A DNA stretch of 39,725 nucleotides, taken from contig JAURQI010000010.1 of the NCBI GenBank assembly GCA_030836155.1, positions 1 through 39,725 of the forward strand, written 5' to 3'. The stretch is from Crocinitomix sp. (lineage in GTDB: Bacteria; Bacteroidota; Bacteroidia; Flavobacteriales_D; Crocinitomicaceae). A model generated the notes under the pieces. That model did not search any database and had not been told where the DNA came from. It saw nothing but the letters and a program-made list of their open reading frames with translations. Below, one piece after another: positions 25,574 through 32,442 of the stretch; the stretch's first letter is position 1; every line of letters starts with the position of its first letter. The position numbers and the translations under genes were made by a program.

Positions 25574-26415
25574 TAATAATCACCCAGTGTTTCTTCCAGC
25601 TGAGATAACGCATTTTCTGCCTGTTCGTTACTAGGAGGAGATCCATGCCATTTATGCGTATGCATCATAAAGTCAACGCCTTGTCCCATTACCGTTTTCA
25701 TAATGATTACAATTGGTTTTCCTTTACCTGTCATTGTCTTCGCCTTGTCCAAGGTTGCTTTTATCTCTTCAATATTGTGTCCATCCATTTCCAGGACTTC
25801 CCAACCAAAGGCTTGCCATTTTTGTGCCAAACTGCCCATTGGCAATACGTCGTCAATATCACCATCGATTTGTTTGTGGTTATAATCGATTGTCGCGATG
25901 ATATTATCTACCTTATTTCCTGAGGCGTACATTGCTGCTTCCCAAATCTGTCCTTCTTGTAATTCGCCGTCTCCATGCAGGGTATAAACAATTTTATTAT
26001 CTCCGTTAAGTTTTTTTGTGAGTGCTGAACCAATCGCAACTGAAAGACCTTGCCCAAGCGATCCAGTTGCAATGCGAACACCTGGTATACCTTTTGCCGG
26101 ACTCGGGTGTCCTTGAAGTCGACTTCCTAATTTACGAAAAGTACCGAGTTCTGATTTTTCGAAATAGCCGCGGTGTGCCAAAACGCTATAAAGAACAGGA
26201 GAAATATGTCCATTTGACAAGAAAAATAGATCCTCGTTTACACCGTCCATGGTGAAGTTATTTGGATCGATATCCATTTTATCAAAATATACAGTGGTTA
26301 GGAAATCTGCACAACCTAATGATCCTCCGGGATGACCCGATTGAACTGCTGCAACCATTCTAATTATATCTCTTCTTACTTGTGAACTGATTCGTTCCAA
26401 TTCTTTTGCTTCCAT
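25573..26415 (-). CDS. Transketolase N-terminal half
   Basis: A 280-residue thiamine pyrophosphate-binding subunit. SGHPGGSLGCADFLTTVYF, FFLSNGHISPVLYSVLA and ATGSLGQGLSVAIG are transketolase signatures. The diphosphate/Mg motif begins at GDGELQEGQ (148-156) and continues to IDYNHKQIDG (176-185). The last visible block, GKGKPIVIIMKTVMGQGV, matches the end of the PP domain, so the protein is complete as a half-enzyme. It is the first gene of the minus-strand run tktN-VWA-tktC. A TAnnTTTG element lies 24 nt upstream. Confidence 0.94.
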   Translation of the reverse strand: MEAKELERISSQVRRDIIRMVAAVQSGHPGGSLGCADFLTTVYFDKMDIDPNNFTMDGVNEDLFFLSNGHISPVLYSVLAHRGYFEKSELGTFRKLGSRLQGHPSPAKGIPGVRIATGSLGQGLSVAIGSALTKKLNGDNKIVYTLHGDGELQEGQIWEAAMYASGNKVDNIIATIDYNHKQIDGDIDDVLPMGSLAQKWQAFGWEVLEMDGHNIEEIKATLDKAKTMTGKGKPIVIIMKTVMGQGVDFMMHTHKWHGSPPSNEQAENALSQLEETLGDY

Positions 26416-26439
26416 GAACGCGTGTTATTATATACGAGG

Positions 26440-26447
26440 CAAAAATA
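26440..26447 (-). promoter_or_regulatory. TAnnTTTG -7 element of the transketolase operon
   Basis: The minus strand reads TATTTTTG, 24 nt upstream of the ATG at 26415. No TTG is found at the expected -33 distance. It would drive tktN, the VWA gene and tktC. Confidence 0.5.
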
Positions 26448-26612
26448 AGTGAATTTAGGTATGACGTGGCATGGTTTTTATTAAAATAACCGAAAGTTTT
26501 TCACAACGGATTTGAGGCCAACCATTATTACATTTTTTAGTCATAATTCTTCCTATAACCTTTTCTGTCATTTTTTCTTTTGACTCTTTGAAGCATCATG
26601 AAAAGAATAATT

Positions 26613-26712
26613 GTCTAATTAAACCAGTTTTCATGTGTCTACTTTTAAAGCCTCAACCAAGTTATGGTCTCTATCGAAACGTTACCCAAAGGATTGGAGA
26701 TTTGTTCTTTCG
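26613..26712 (+). repeat. Direct repeat, copy 1 (100 bp)
   Basis: Aligned without gaps to 26773-26872, exactly 160 bp downstream: 91 of 100 positions are identical. The first 28 are identical, including the ATG at 26633. All nine differences are transitions. Similarity ends sharply at both sides. Confidence 0.95.
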
Positions 26713-26782
26713 CACCTATTGCTTTTTGAATCTACATAAAAGTTATAGGTCCTTGTTGCAAAGCATATTTCAGTCTAATTAA
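26633..26782 (+). CDS. Tiny tandem-repeat ORF, copy 1
   Basis: A 49-residue frame from the ATG at 26633; the same frame is open back to a TTG at 26588. It contains the core SYGLYRNVTQRIGDLFFR that copy 2 encodes identically, then a different tail (TYCFLNLHKSY and onward) that ends in TAA at 26780-26782. The unlike tail may mean the 3' half of this copy was replaced or frameshifted. No known family. Coding status rests on the all-synonymous differences in the core between copies. Confidence 0.4.
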   Translation: MCLLLKPQPSYGLYRNVTQRIGDLFFRTYCFLNLHKSYRSLLQSIFQSN

Positions 26783-26872
26783 ACCAGTTTTCATGTGTCT
26801 ATTTCCAAAGTCTCAACCAAGTTACGGTCTCTATCGAAACGTCACCCAAAGGATTGGGGACTTATTCTTTCG
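26773..26872 (+). repeat. Direct repeat, copy 2 (100 bp)
   Basis: Second copy of the repeat at 26613-26712, 60 bp after the first ends. Within both copies CGAAA pairs with TTTCG around an inner hairpin CCCAA-AGGA-TTGGG (copy 2; copy 1 has one mismatch and wobble pairs), so an RNA role is an alternative to coding. Confidence 0.95.
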
Positions 26873-26909
26873 AAACCGTGTTTTGGTCTCGAATTTAAAA
26901 ATAGAATAA
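26793..26909 (+). CDS. Tiny tandem-repeat ORF, copy 2
   Basis: A 38-residue frame (MCLFPKSQPS, then YGLYRNVTQRIGDLFFR, then NRVLVSNLKIE) starting at an ATG inside the identical 28-nt block shared with copy 1. It ends in TAA at 26907-26909, and only one nucleotide separates it from the ATG of the 77-residue ORF at 26911, the spacing of translational coupling. The product would be a basic peptide without signal sequence or membrane helix. No family recognised. It may act itself or serve as a leader controlling translation of the next ORF. Confidence 0.5.
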   Translation: MCLFPKSQPSYGLYRNVTQRIGDLFFRNRVLVSNLKIE

Positions 26910-26910
26910 C

Positions 26911-27144
26911 ATGAAAACATTAGTTAAAAACAACATCAAAAGAATAAATGTAGTGGATACTATCCAGTTAAATATTCAATCTATTCGATTGCTATTGGTC
27001 GTTTTGGAACAAACACAATCGCACAAAACGTTGGATTATCGGATATCTCAAGAAACTGCCGATTTGGAGCGAAAAATGAGGAGTTTTGAGTTCGGATTGG
27101 AAAACTTGGTAACGTTGCTAGAAAGAGTTGAAGACGATAAATAA
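26911..27144 (+). CDS. Small helical hypothetical protein
   Basis: A 77-residue protein, family not recognised. It reads as two amphipathic helices: residues about 12-38 rich in Ile/Leu/Val (VVDTIQLNIQSIRLLLVVLEQ) and about 45-75 with alternating charges (ETADLERKMRSFEFGLENLV). This suggests a coiled-coil or helical-hairpin protein. It has no signal peptide. It begins 1 nt after a tiny repeat ORF and is closed by a clean terminator 15 nt past its stop, so it belongs to a self-contained transcription unit. Confidence 0.65.
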   Translation: MKTLVKNNIKRINVVDTIQLNIQSIRLLLVVLEQTQSHKTLDYRISQETADLERKMRSFEFGLENLVTLLERVEDDK

Positions 27145-27159
27145 GCATTTAATTGTTTG

Positions 27160-27199
27160 AAGAATGGTTGCTGTTTTCGGTTGTTAACCATTCTTTTTA
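27160..27199 (+). terminator. Rho-independent terminator of the repeat-ORF unit
   Basis: AAGAATGGTT (27160-27169) and AACCATTCTT (27186-27195) make a perfect 10-bp stem with a 16-nt loop, followed by TTTAT. It separates the small-ORF unit from ychF. Confidence 0.8.
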
Positions 27200-27254
27200 T
27201 GAGCGATTATTGAAACAAAAAGGCGGAAATTGAAATCAAAAATGAATAAAGAAT

Positions 27255-27262
27255 TATCTTTG
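27255..27262 (+). promoter_or_regulatory. TAnnTTTG -7 element of ychF
   Basis: TATCTTTG matches the consensus exactly, 16 nt before the ATG at 27279. TTG at 27230-27232 lies 22 nt upstream as a possible -33 box. Confidence 0.55.
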
Positions 27263-27278
27263 CCAAAAAACCAAGATC

Positions 27279-28379
27279 ATGGCTTTAAAATGTGGAATCG
27301 TTGGCTTACCCAATGTTGGGAAATCAACTCTGTTTAATTGTTTGTCGAATGCAAAGGCGCAATCGGCTAATTTTCCGTTCTGTACAATCGAACCTAATAT
27401 AGGTGTTATAACGGTTCCAGATAGTCGACTGAATAAATTAGCTGACTTGGTTCAGCCTCAAAATATTTTGCCAACCGTCATTGAGATTGTAGATATTGCT
27501 GGATTAGTAAAAGGCGCGCATAAAGGTGAAGGTCTTGGAAATAAGTTTTTAGCGAATATTCGCGAAACGGATGCGATCATACATGTTTTACGCTGTTTTG
27601 ATGATGATAATATCGTTCACGTTGATGGATCTGTTGATCCTGTTCGTGACAAAGAAGTTATAGATTTTGAATTACAATTAAAAGATCTAGAGACCGTTGA
27701 GAATAAGCTATCGTCACTAAAGAGAGCGGCGAAATCAGGTGATAAAGAAGTCGTTAAGCAGTATGCGTTTTGTGAACGATTAAAGGAAGTTTTAGAAGCA
27801 GGTAAATCTGCAAGAACAGTTACTGCTGAAAACGACGTTGAAGAACAATTGCTTAAGGTTATGCAGTTATTAACGGTAAAGCCTGTTTTGTATTTGTGTA
27901 ATGTTGATGAAGGGTCTGTAAAGACAGGGAATAAGTATGTTGATCAGGTAAAAGAGGCTGTAGCAGATGAAAATGCTGAGGTTTTGACGATTGGCACTAA
28001 GATTGAATCTGATATTGCTGAGTTTGAGGATCATGAAGAGCGTCAAATGTTTTTAGATGAATTGGGATTAGAAGAACCAGGTGTTAATCGATTAATTATA
28101 TCAGCTTATAAACTGCTTGATTTACAAACGTATTTCACAGCAGGTGAGAAAGAAGTTCGTGCTTGGACCGTTTCAGTTGGTGCTACAGCGCCCCAGGCAG
28201 CAGGTGTTATTCACACTGATTTTGAAAAAGGTTTTATTCGCGCAGAAGTAATGTCTTACGACGATTTTGTGAAATTAGGTTCTGAGCAAGCGGTTAAAGA
28301 AGCCGGGAAAATGCGTGTTGAGGGTAAAACTTATATCGTACAGGATGGTGACATTATGCACTTCCGATTTAATGTTTAA
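27279..28379 (+). CDS. ychF: Redox-regulated ATPase YchF (Obg family)
   Basis: A 366-residue P-loop protein. G1 is GLPNVGKST, switch region [15 protein letters not shown]3 [20 protein letters not shown], and N-x-x-E replaces the usual NKxD (YLCNVDEGS), which is why YchF/OLA1 prefers ATP over GTP. The C-terminal TGS-like domain ends [12 protein letters not shown]. YchF binds ribosomes and is linked to stress responses. Its own promoter and the upstream terminator make it a separate unit. Confidence 0.97.
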   Translation: MALKCGIVGLPNVGKSTLFNCLSNAKAQSANFPFCTIEPNIGVITVPDSRLNKLADLVQPQNILPTVIEIVDIAGLVKGAHKGEGLGNKFLANIRETDAIIHVLRCFDDDNIVHVDGSVDPVRDKEVIDFELQLKDLETVENKLSSLKRAAKSGDKEVVKQYAFCERLKEVLEAGKSARTVTAENDVEEQLLKVMQLLTVKPVLYLCNVDEGSVKTGNKYVDQVKEAVADENAEVLTIGTKIESDIAEFEDHEERQMFLDELGLEEPGVNRLIISAYKLLDLQTYFTAGEKEVRAWTVSVGATAPQAAGVIHTDFEKGFIRAEVMSYDDFVKLGSEQAVKEAGKMRVEGKTYIVQDGDIMHFRFNV

Positions 28380-28391
28380 ATACTTTTTTTA

Positions 28392-28418
28392 GAGCAATTA
28401 CCGCTCATCCGTTTTTTT
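28392..28418 (+). terminator. Possible weak terminator after ychF
   Basis: A short stem GAGC/GCTC (28392-28395 with 28403-28406) is followed by ATCCG and seven Ts. The 4-bp stem is weak, so this is tentative. Confidence 0.3.
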
Positions 28419-28494
28419 AGGGTAGGTACGTTTAATATTCTCCTCCGAACCAGTTTTTTATTCGATTCTTCAAACTATTCTTTAGCTTTAGAAT

Positions 28495-29568
28495 ATGGAG
28501 CGTAAAAATTTATTGTATTGGGGTATACAGCTTATTGGATGGACGGTTTATTTTCTGTTTTCCATTTTACTCCTTTATTCTTCTAATGAGTTAATTCTGA
28601 CATTCAATCTCTTTTTGTTTGGGTCATTGTCTGTTCTGGCTTCTATTCTTTTGTCTCATGGAATTCGCTACATCATTTTAAGGTATGACGTCATTTCATG
28701 GAAGATTATCTACATCGTTTTGATGACCTTGTTTCTTTCGGTGATTGGAGGTTTCCTCTTGGATACGATACAGTTTTATATTATTGAGGGTTCTTGGATT
28801 ACGATTGATTACATTGTTAATCCTCCAATGGACGATGCTTTCACATGGCCGAGTTTTTTGTGGGCTGTTTCCCGTTCGATTATACTCTTCATGCTCTGGT
28901 GTGGTTTTTATTACGCATTTATTATTTCTGAGAAGTCTCGAGAACAAGAAATTTTAAACTTGAAGTGGGAAGCATCGAAAAATGAGATCGAGCTGAAAAA
29001 TTTAAGAGCGCAATTAAACCCACATTTTTTGTTTAATTCGCTGAATTCAATCCGGGCTTTAATTGAATTAAACCCAGATGAAGCGAAAAAGTCAGTGACT
29101 CAATTGTCAAATTTGCTTAGACGTTCTATTAATTTGGGTAAACTCCGTTTGATTCCTCTTAAAGAGGAATTGGATTTGGTAAAGATATATTTGAGTCTAG
29201 AGAAAGTTCGTTTCGAGGAGCGGTTGGAAACGGAGTATTTAATTGATGAGGAAAGTTTAAATAGTCAAATTCCACCTTTAATGCTTCAGACCATTGTTGA
29301 AAATGGAATTAAGCATGGTATTTCGAAGTCAATTGATGGTGGTAAGATTTTGTTGAAGACTGAGTTTAGTGATACAGAATTGATTTTAACTGTTATAAAT
29401 ACAGGGCATCTTGATAAACAAACCGACTCTGCCGGTGTAGGGATATCCAACACGAAAAAACGATTGGAAATTATTTTTGGTAAACAAGCTTCTTTCAACA
29501 TTGAGCAGGCAGGCCCTAATGTTCTGACGAAAATTCGAATTGGTTATGAAACCAAACGAAAAAAATAA
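28495..29568 (+). CDS. Sensor histidine kinase, LytS/YehU type
   Basis: A 357-residue membrane kinase. Four hydrophobic helices lie in residues about 7-145 with short loops, so there is little extracellular sensing domain. A coiled-coil linker (about 148-170) leads to the His-kinase region LRAQLNPHFLFNSLNSIRAL with phospho-acceptor His177. The ATPase domain has the N-box VENGIKHGI and the G-box GVGISNTKKRLEIIFG. LytS-type kinases phosphorylate LytTR regulators, and the cognate gene starts 12 bp downstream. The signal is unknown. Confidence 0.93.
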   Translation: MERKNLLYWGIQLIGWTVYFLFSILLLYSSNELILTFNLFLFGSLSVLASILLSHGIRYIILRYDVISWKIIYIVLMTLFLSVIGGFLLDTIQFYIIEGSWITIDYIVNPPMDDAFTWPSFLWAVSRSIILFMLWCGFYYAFIISEKSREQEILNLKWEASKNEIELKNLRAQLNPHFLFNSLNSIRALIELNPDEAKKSVTQLSNLLRRSINLGKLRLIPLKEELDLVKIYLSLEKVRFEERLETEYLIDEESLNSQIPPLMLQTIVENGIKHGISKSIDGGKILLKTEFSDTELILTVINTGHLDKQTDSAGVGISNTKKRLEIIFGKQASFNIEQAGPNVLTKIRIGYETKRKK

Positions 29569-29580
29569 ATAATTGAGACT

Positions 29581-30297
29581 ATGAAAACGATCATTGTAGA
29601 TGACGAAAGGTTGGCGAGGGAAGAATTAAAGCGTCTTCTATCTAAATATGAAGAACTTGAAATAATAGGAGAGTATAAAAATGCTATCGAAGCGAGAGAG
29701 GCCATAGAAACTCAATCTCCAGACTTGGTTTTTATGGATGTTCAAATGCCTGGTGAGAACGGCTTAGATCTATTGAGTAGTCTTAAAAATCCCCCTCGGA
29801 CTGTTTTTGTGACAGCTTATGATGAATATGCGATGCGCGCCTTTGAGTTAAATGCATATGATTATCTGATGAAGCCTGTGGACGAAGAGCGGCTGGATGA
29901 TGTTTATAATCGTCTTAAAGAAGAGAATAAGGTCCCTCAAAGTGTTGCTGAAGCTTCTACCTTAAAATCAGGTGATAAAGTATTTATTAAGGATGGAGAG
30001 AAAGTGTGGTTTGTACCTATGGATGATATTCGTTATTTTGAATCAGAAGGCAATTATGTCAAAGTTCATTTTGATCGTTTCCGACCGTTGATTTTACGTT
30101 CTTTGAATAGCTTGGAAGAACGAACAGATGATCAAATGTTTTTTCGTGTCAACCGCAAATTTATTATCAACCTCAACCACGTCGTCAATATCGAAAATTG
30201 GTTCAATGGTGGACTACAAGTTGAAATGAGTTGTGGATTAAAGATTGAAATTTCAAGACGTCAGACGATTAAATTTAAGGATCAGTTTAGTCTGTAA
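29581..30297 (+). CDS. LytTR-family response regulator
   Basis: A 238-residue DNA-binding regulator. The receiver domain (1-120) has acidic pocket Asp7/Asp8, phospho-acceptor Asp53 in VFMDVQMPGENG, TAYDEYAMRAFELNAYDYLMKP and its Lys. The LytTR domain (about 135-238) has VPMDDIRYFESEGNYVKVH and FFRVNRKFIINLNHV. It is the partner of the adjacent LytS-type kinase. Its TAA directly abuts the stop codon of the convergent gene, with no intergenic base. Confidence 0.95.
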   Translation: MKTIIVDDERLAREELKRLLSKYEELEIIGEYKNAIEAREAIETQSPDLVFMDVQMPGENGLDLLSSLKNPPRTVFVTAYDEYAMRAFELNAYDYLMKPVDEERLDDVYNRLKEENKVPQSVAEASTLKSGDKVFIKDGEKVWFVPMDDIRYFESEGNYVKVHFDRFRPLILRSLNSLEERTDDQMFFRVNRKFIINLNHVVNIENWFNGGLQVEMSCGLKIEISRRQTIKFKDQFSL

Positions 30298-31386
30298 TTA
30301 ACCTGTAACAGCAGAGCGAGGCTTATTCTTTTTTCGTTTGAATAATCCAAATTTTCGATCTTTTCGTGCCTTTTTCTTTTTGTCTTTCTTCTTGTTGCCT
30401 GTTTCTTCAACTGGCGCTACTGCGTTAGATCCTCCACCGTTTGGATTTCCATCTACAGGGTCTTCCCATTCATCCTTAACTTCGATGTATTCAGACTCGC
30501 CATCTTCTCCCGCTTTTGGGTTATATACTCGTCTCTTTTTGTTAGCTGAATTCACCGCAATTAAGTCTTCTTCGTATTTCCAAATACTTCCTTGCCATCG
30601 GTAGCCATCATAGGTCATATCAGGGACATAAAAATCGTACATACCTTCTAAGTTCGGTGTTTCAGGAATGAGGTGATCAAAGACTATGGCCTCAAGGCGC
30701 GGATTCATGTTTACCCCGACGGTCACTTTTTCCGAGTATTCAAAAAACACTCTACGTACGAGTCGTTTTGACCCCTGTGATTCTTGAAAAATAGGGAATC
30801 CCATTTTAAGACGTTTACTTTTAAAATAGAATACGTCCAGAATTTTCTTATTCGTACTTCGTCCGCTTCCGTTATAACCGATAACAGTATAGAGCGTTTT
30901 GTTGCCTTTTTCAACAGGTATAATATTGTAATACAATGCTCCATACCAGTTTTGTGGTGTTAATGTGTTTGTAGGTCGTGGTGGAATGGTTATTTTATCT
31001 TCTTTAAATTCAATTACCTCATTGGGTCGATCTCCCCATTTCGGAATTACCATGAAACAATAATGAAAGTGTAATCCGCTACTTTTTTCGATATTCCAAT
31101 TGAACAATCGAAAAGCATCATCTGGTGATTTGATGGTAGACATAGTCGTTAGTTGTTCAAAGGGATATTCCATTACACCCGGATGGGTTAGTACTTCGCG
31201 CATTAAATTAACCAATGATTCATTTTCCAAATCAATTAGTTGATCATCCTTTGTGGCTCTTAGTAAATCAAGTTGTGCTTTTATTTCAGCTTCTTTATTG
31301 AGTAGGAAGCTGTCCACTTCGACATTTTTACTGAACGAATTAATCGCTAGGCTGACTATAAAAAGATATGTTAGTATCGCTTTCAC
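30298..31386 (-). CDS. Exported hypothetical protein with Lys-rich tail
   Basis: About 362 residues from a GTG at 31386, chosen because it places a signal peptide (KAILTYLFIVSLAINSFS) at the N-terminus and a TAnnTTTG element lies 47 nt upstream; the open frame reaches 31464, but that start is upstream of the promoter. The centre (NWYGALYYNIIPVEKGNKTL, YTVIGYNGSGRSTNKK) is beta-rich and recurs, from memory, in uncharacterised Bacteroidota proteins. The C-terminus after about 300 is low-complexity: GNPNGGGSN and then a strongly basic K/R tail. No function can be proposed. Confidence 0.7.
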   Translation of the reverse strand: MKAILTYLFIVSLAINSFSKNVEVDSFLLNKEAEIKAQLDLLRATKDDQLIDLENESLVNLMREVLTHPGVMEYPFEQLTTMSTIKSPDDAFRLFNWNIEKSSGLHFHYCFMVIPKWGDRPNEVIEFKEDKITIPPRPTNTLTPQNWYGALYYNIIPVEKGNKTLYTVIGYNGSGRSTNKKILDVFYFKSKRLKMGFPIFQESQGSKRLVRRVFFEYSEKVTVGVNMNPRLEAIVFDHLIPETPNLEGMYDFYVPDMTYDGYRWQGSIWKYEEDLIAVNSANKKRRVYNPKAGEDGESEYIEVKDEWEDPVDGNPNGGGSNAVAPVEETGNKKKDKKKKARKDRKFGLFKRKKNKPRSAVTG

Positions 31387-31433
31387 CAAATATTCAGTAT
31401 CAATTCTTATACCATCTATAACAGTATATACAA

Positions 31434-31441
31434 CAAAGGTA
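31434..31441 (-). promoter_or_regulatory. TAnnTTTG -7 element of the exported hypothetical gene
   Basis: The minus strand reads TACCTTTG, 47 nt from the GTG start at 31386, with TTG 20 nt further upstream. It supports the GTG start over the ATG at 31464. Confidence 0.5.
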
Positions 31442-31567
31442 ACAATAAGGAGACGAACCTCCAATTAATTGTATTTACGACAGCTAATAAATAATGTTCG
31501 GGTAGCTGACCTGGATTCTTCTAATAAAGTAATAAGGGGTTTTTAAGATAACGACTAAATATATTTC

Positions 31568-31575
31568 TAAATTTG
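31568..31575 (+). promoter_or_regulatory. TAnnTTTG -7 element, apparently leaderless
   Basis: TAAATTTG matches exactly and ends 6 nt before the ATG at 31582, predicting an mRNA that starts at or near the start codon. It is the only promoter motif seen ahead of the long 31.6-39.7 kb cluster. Confidence 0.5.
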
Positions 31576-31581
31576 TTACTT

Positions 31582-32442
31582 ATGGAAAAAGTGAAAATTA
31601 GATTGGGAGGGGTCCCCGAGCATTTTAACCTTCCGATTCACCTTGCCAAAGAGAAAGGAATTTTTAGCAGTCGAGGAGTAGAACTAGAGTGGACAGATTT
31701 TGGCGGAGGAACGGGACAAATGACCAAGGCGTTGCGAGATGATGAGGTAGATGCCTGTATCCTTCTCACGGAGGGCATGATTAAGGATATCATTAAAGGA
31801 AATCCTTCTAAGATTATCAGTGAATATGTTACGACTCCATTGACTTGGGGTATTCATACAGGTGTGAATAATTCTCTAGTTAACTATAGAGATATCTTTG
31901 ATAAGCAGTATGCAATTAGCCGATTTGGATCAGGTTCTCATTTAATGGCAATTGTTGATGCAGATAGCAAAGGGCATCGATTAGAGAAAGAGCAGTTTAC
32001 GATCATTAAAGATATCAACGGAGCGTTACCTTCCTTGGATAATCTAGATACGGATGTCTTTTATTGGGAGAAATATACAACAAAACCATACGTTGATTCG
32101 GGGCAGTTACGTCGCATCGGTGAGTACAATACACCATGGCCTTGTTTCGTTATTGCAGCGACTGACAAAATCTTAAAAGAACATCCCGATACGATCGTTC
32201 GTATGTTAAGAACGATTCATGATGAGTGTGATCATTTTATGCATAACGAGCATATTATTTCTGAAGTAAGCAAACGATATAACCAGAAAATAAAAGATGT
32301 TGAACGTTGGTATAATAGTACCGAATGGGCAATTCATGGATGGGTTAGCGAAAAAATGATGCGAAGTGTCATCTATCATTTGCAAACTGCTGAAATTATT
32401 GGTGAAGATGAGGAAATTCCGGATTTAGTATGGAAAAGGTAG
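31582..32442 (+). CDS. Substrate-binding-protein-like protein without signal peptide (SsuA/THI5-like)
   Basis: A 286-residue protein with the periplasmic binding protein type 2 fold: KIRLGGVPEHFNLPIHLAKE, GVELEWTDFGGGTGQMTKALRD, EVDACILLTEGMIK and YAISRFGSGSHLMAI follow the NMT1/SsuA/THI5 pattern. It begins directly with the first beta strand and has no signal peptide or lipobox, and no ABC permease or ATPase gene is near, so it is probably cytosolic. The ATG at 31582 is chosen over a TTG at 31573 that would lie inside the promoter motif. It overlaps the next gene by 13 nt. Ligand unknown. Confidence 0.8.
   Translation: MEKVKIRLGGVPEHFNLPIHLAKEKGIFSSRGVELEWTDFGGGTGQMTKALRDDEVDACILLTEGMIKDIIKGNPSKIISEYVTTPLTWGIHTGVNNSLVNYRDIFDKQYAISRFGSGSHLMAIVDADSKGHRLEKEQFTIIKDINGALPSLDNLDTDVFYWEKYTTKPYVDSGQLRRIGEYNTPWPCFVIAATDKILKEHPDTIVRMLRTIHDECDHFMHNEHIISEVSKRYNQKIKDVERWYNSTEWAIHGWVSEKMMRSVIYHLQTAEIIGEDEEIPDLVWKR

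Noticed and set aside
26613-26872. Direct repeats as an IS end, attachment site pair or CRISPR-like array
   Set aside because: Only two copies, 100 bp each, with no inverted ends, no integrase or transposase and no regular spacers. The differences fit coding sequence.
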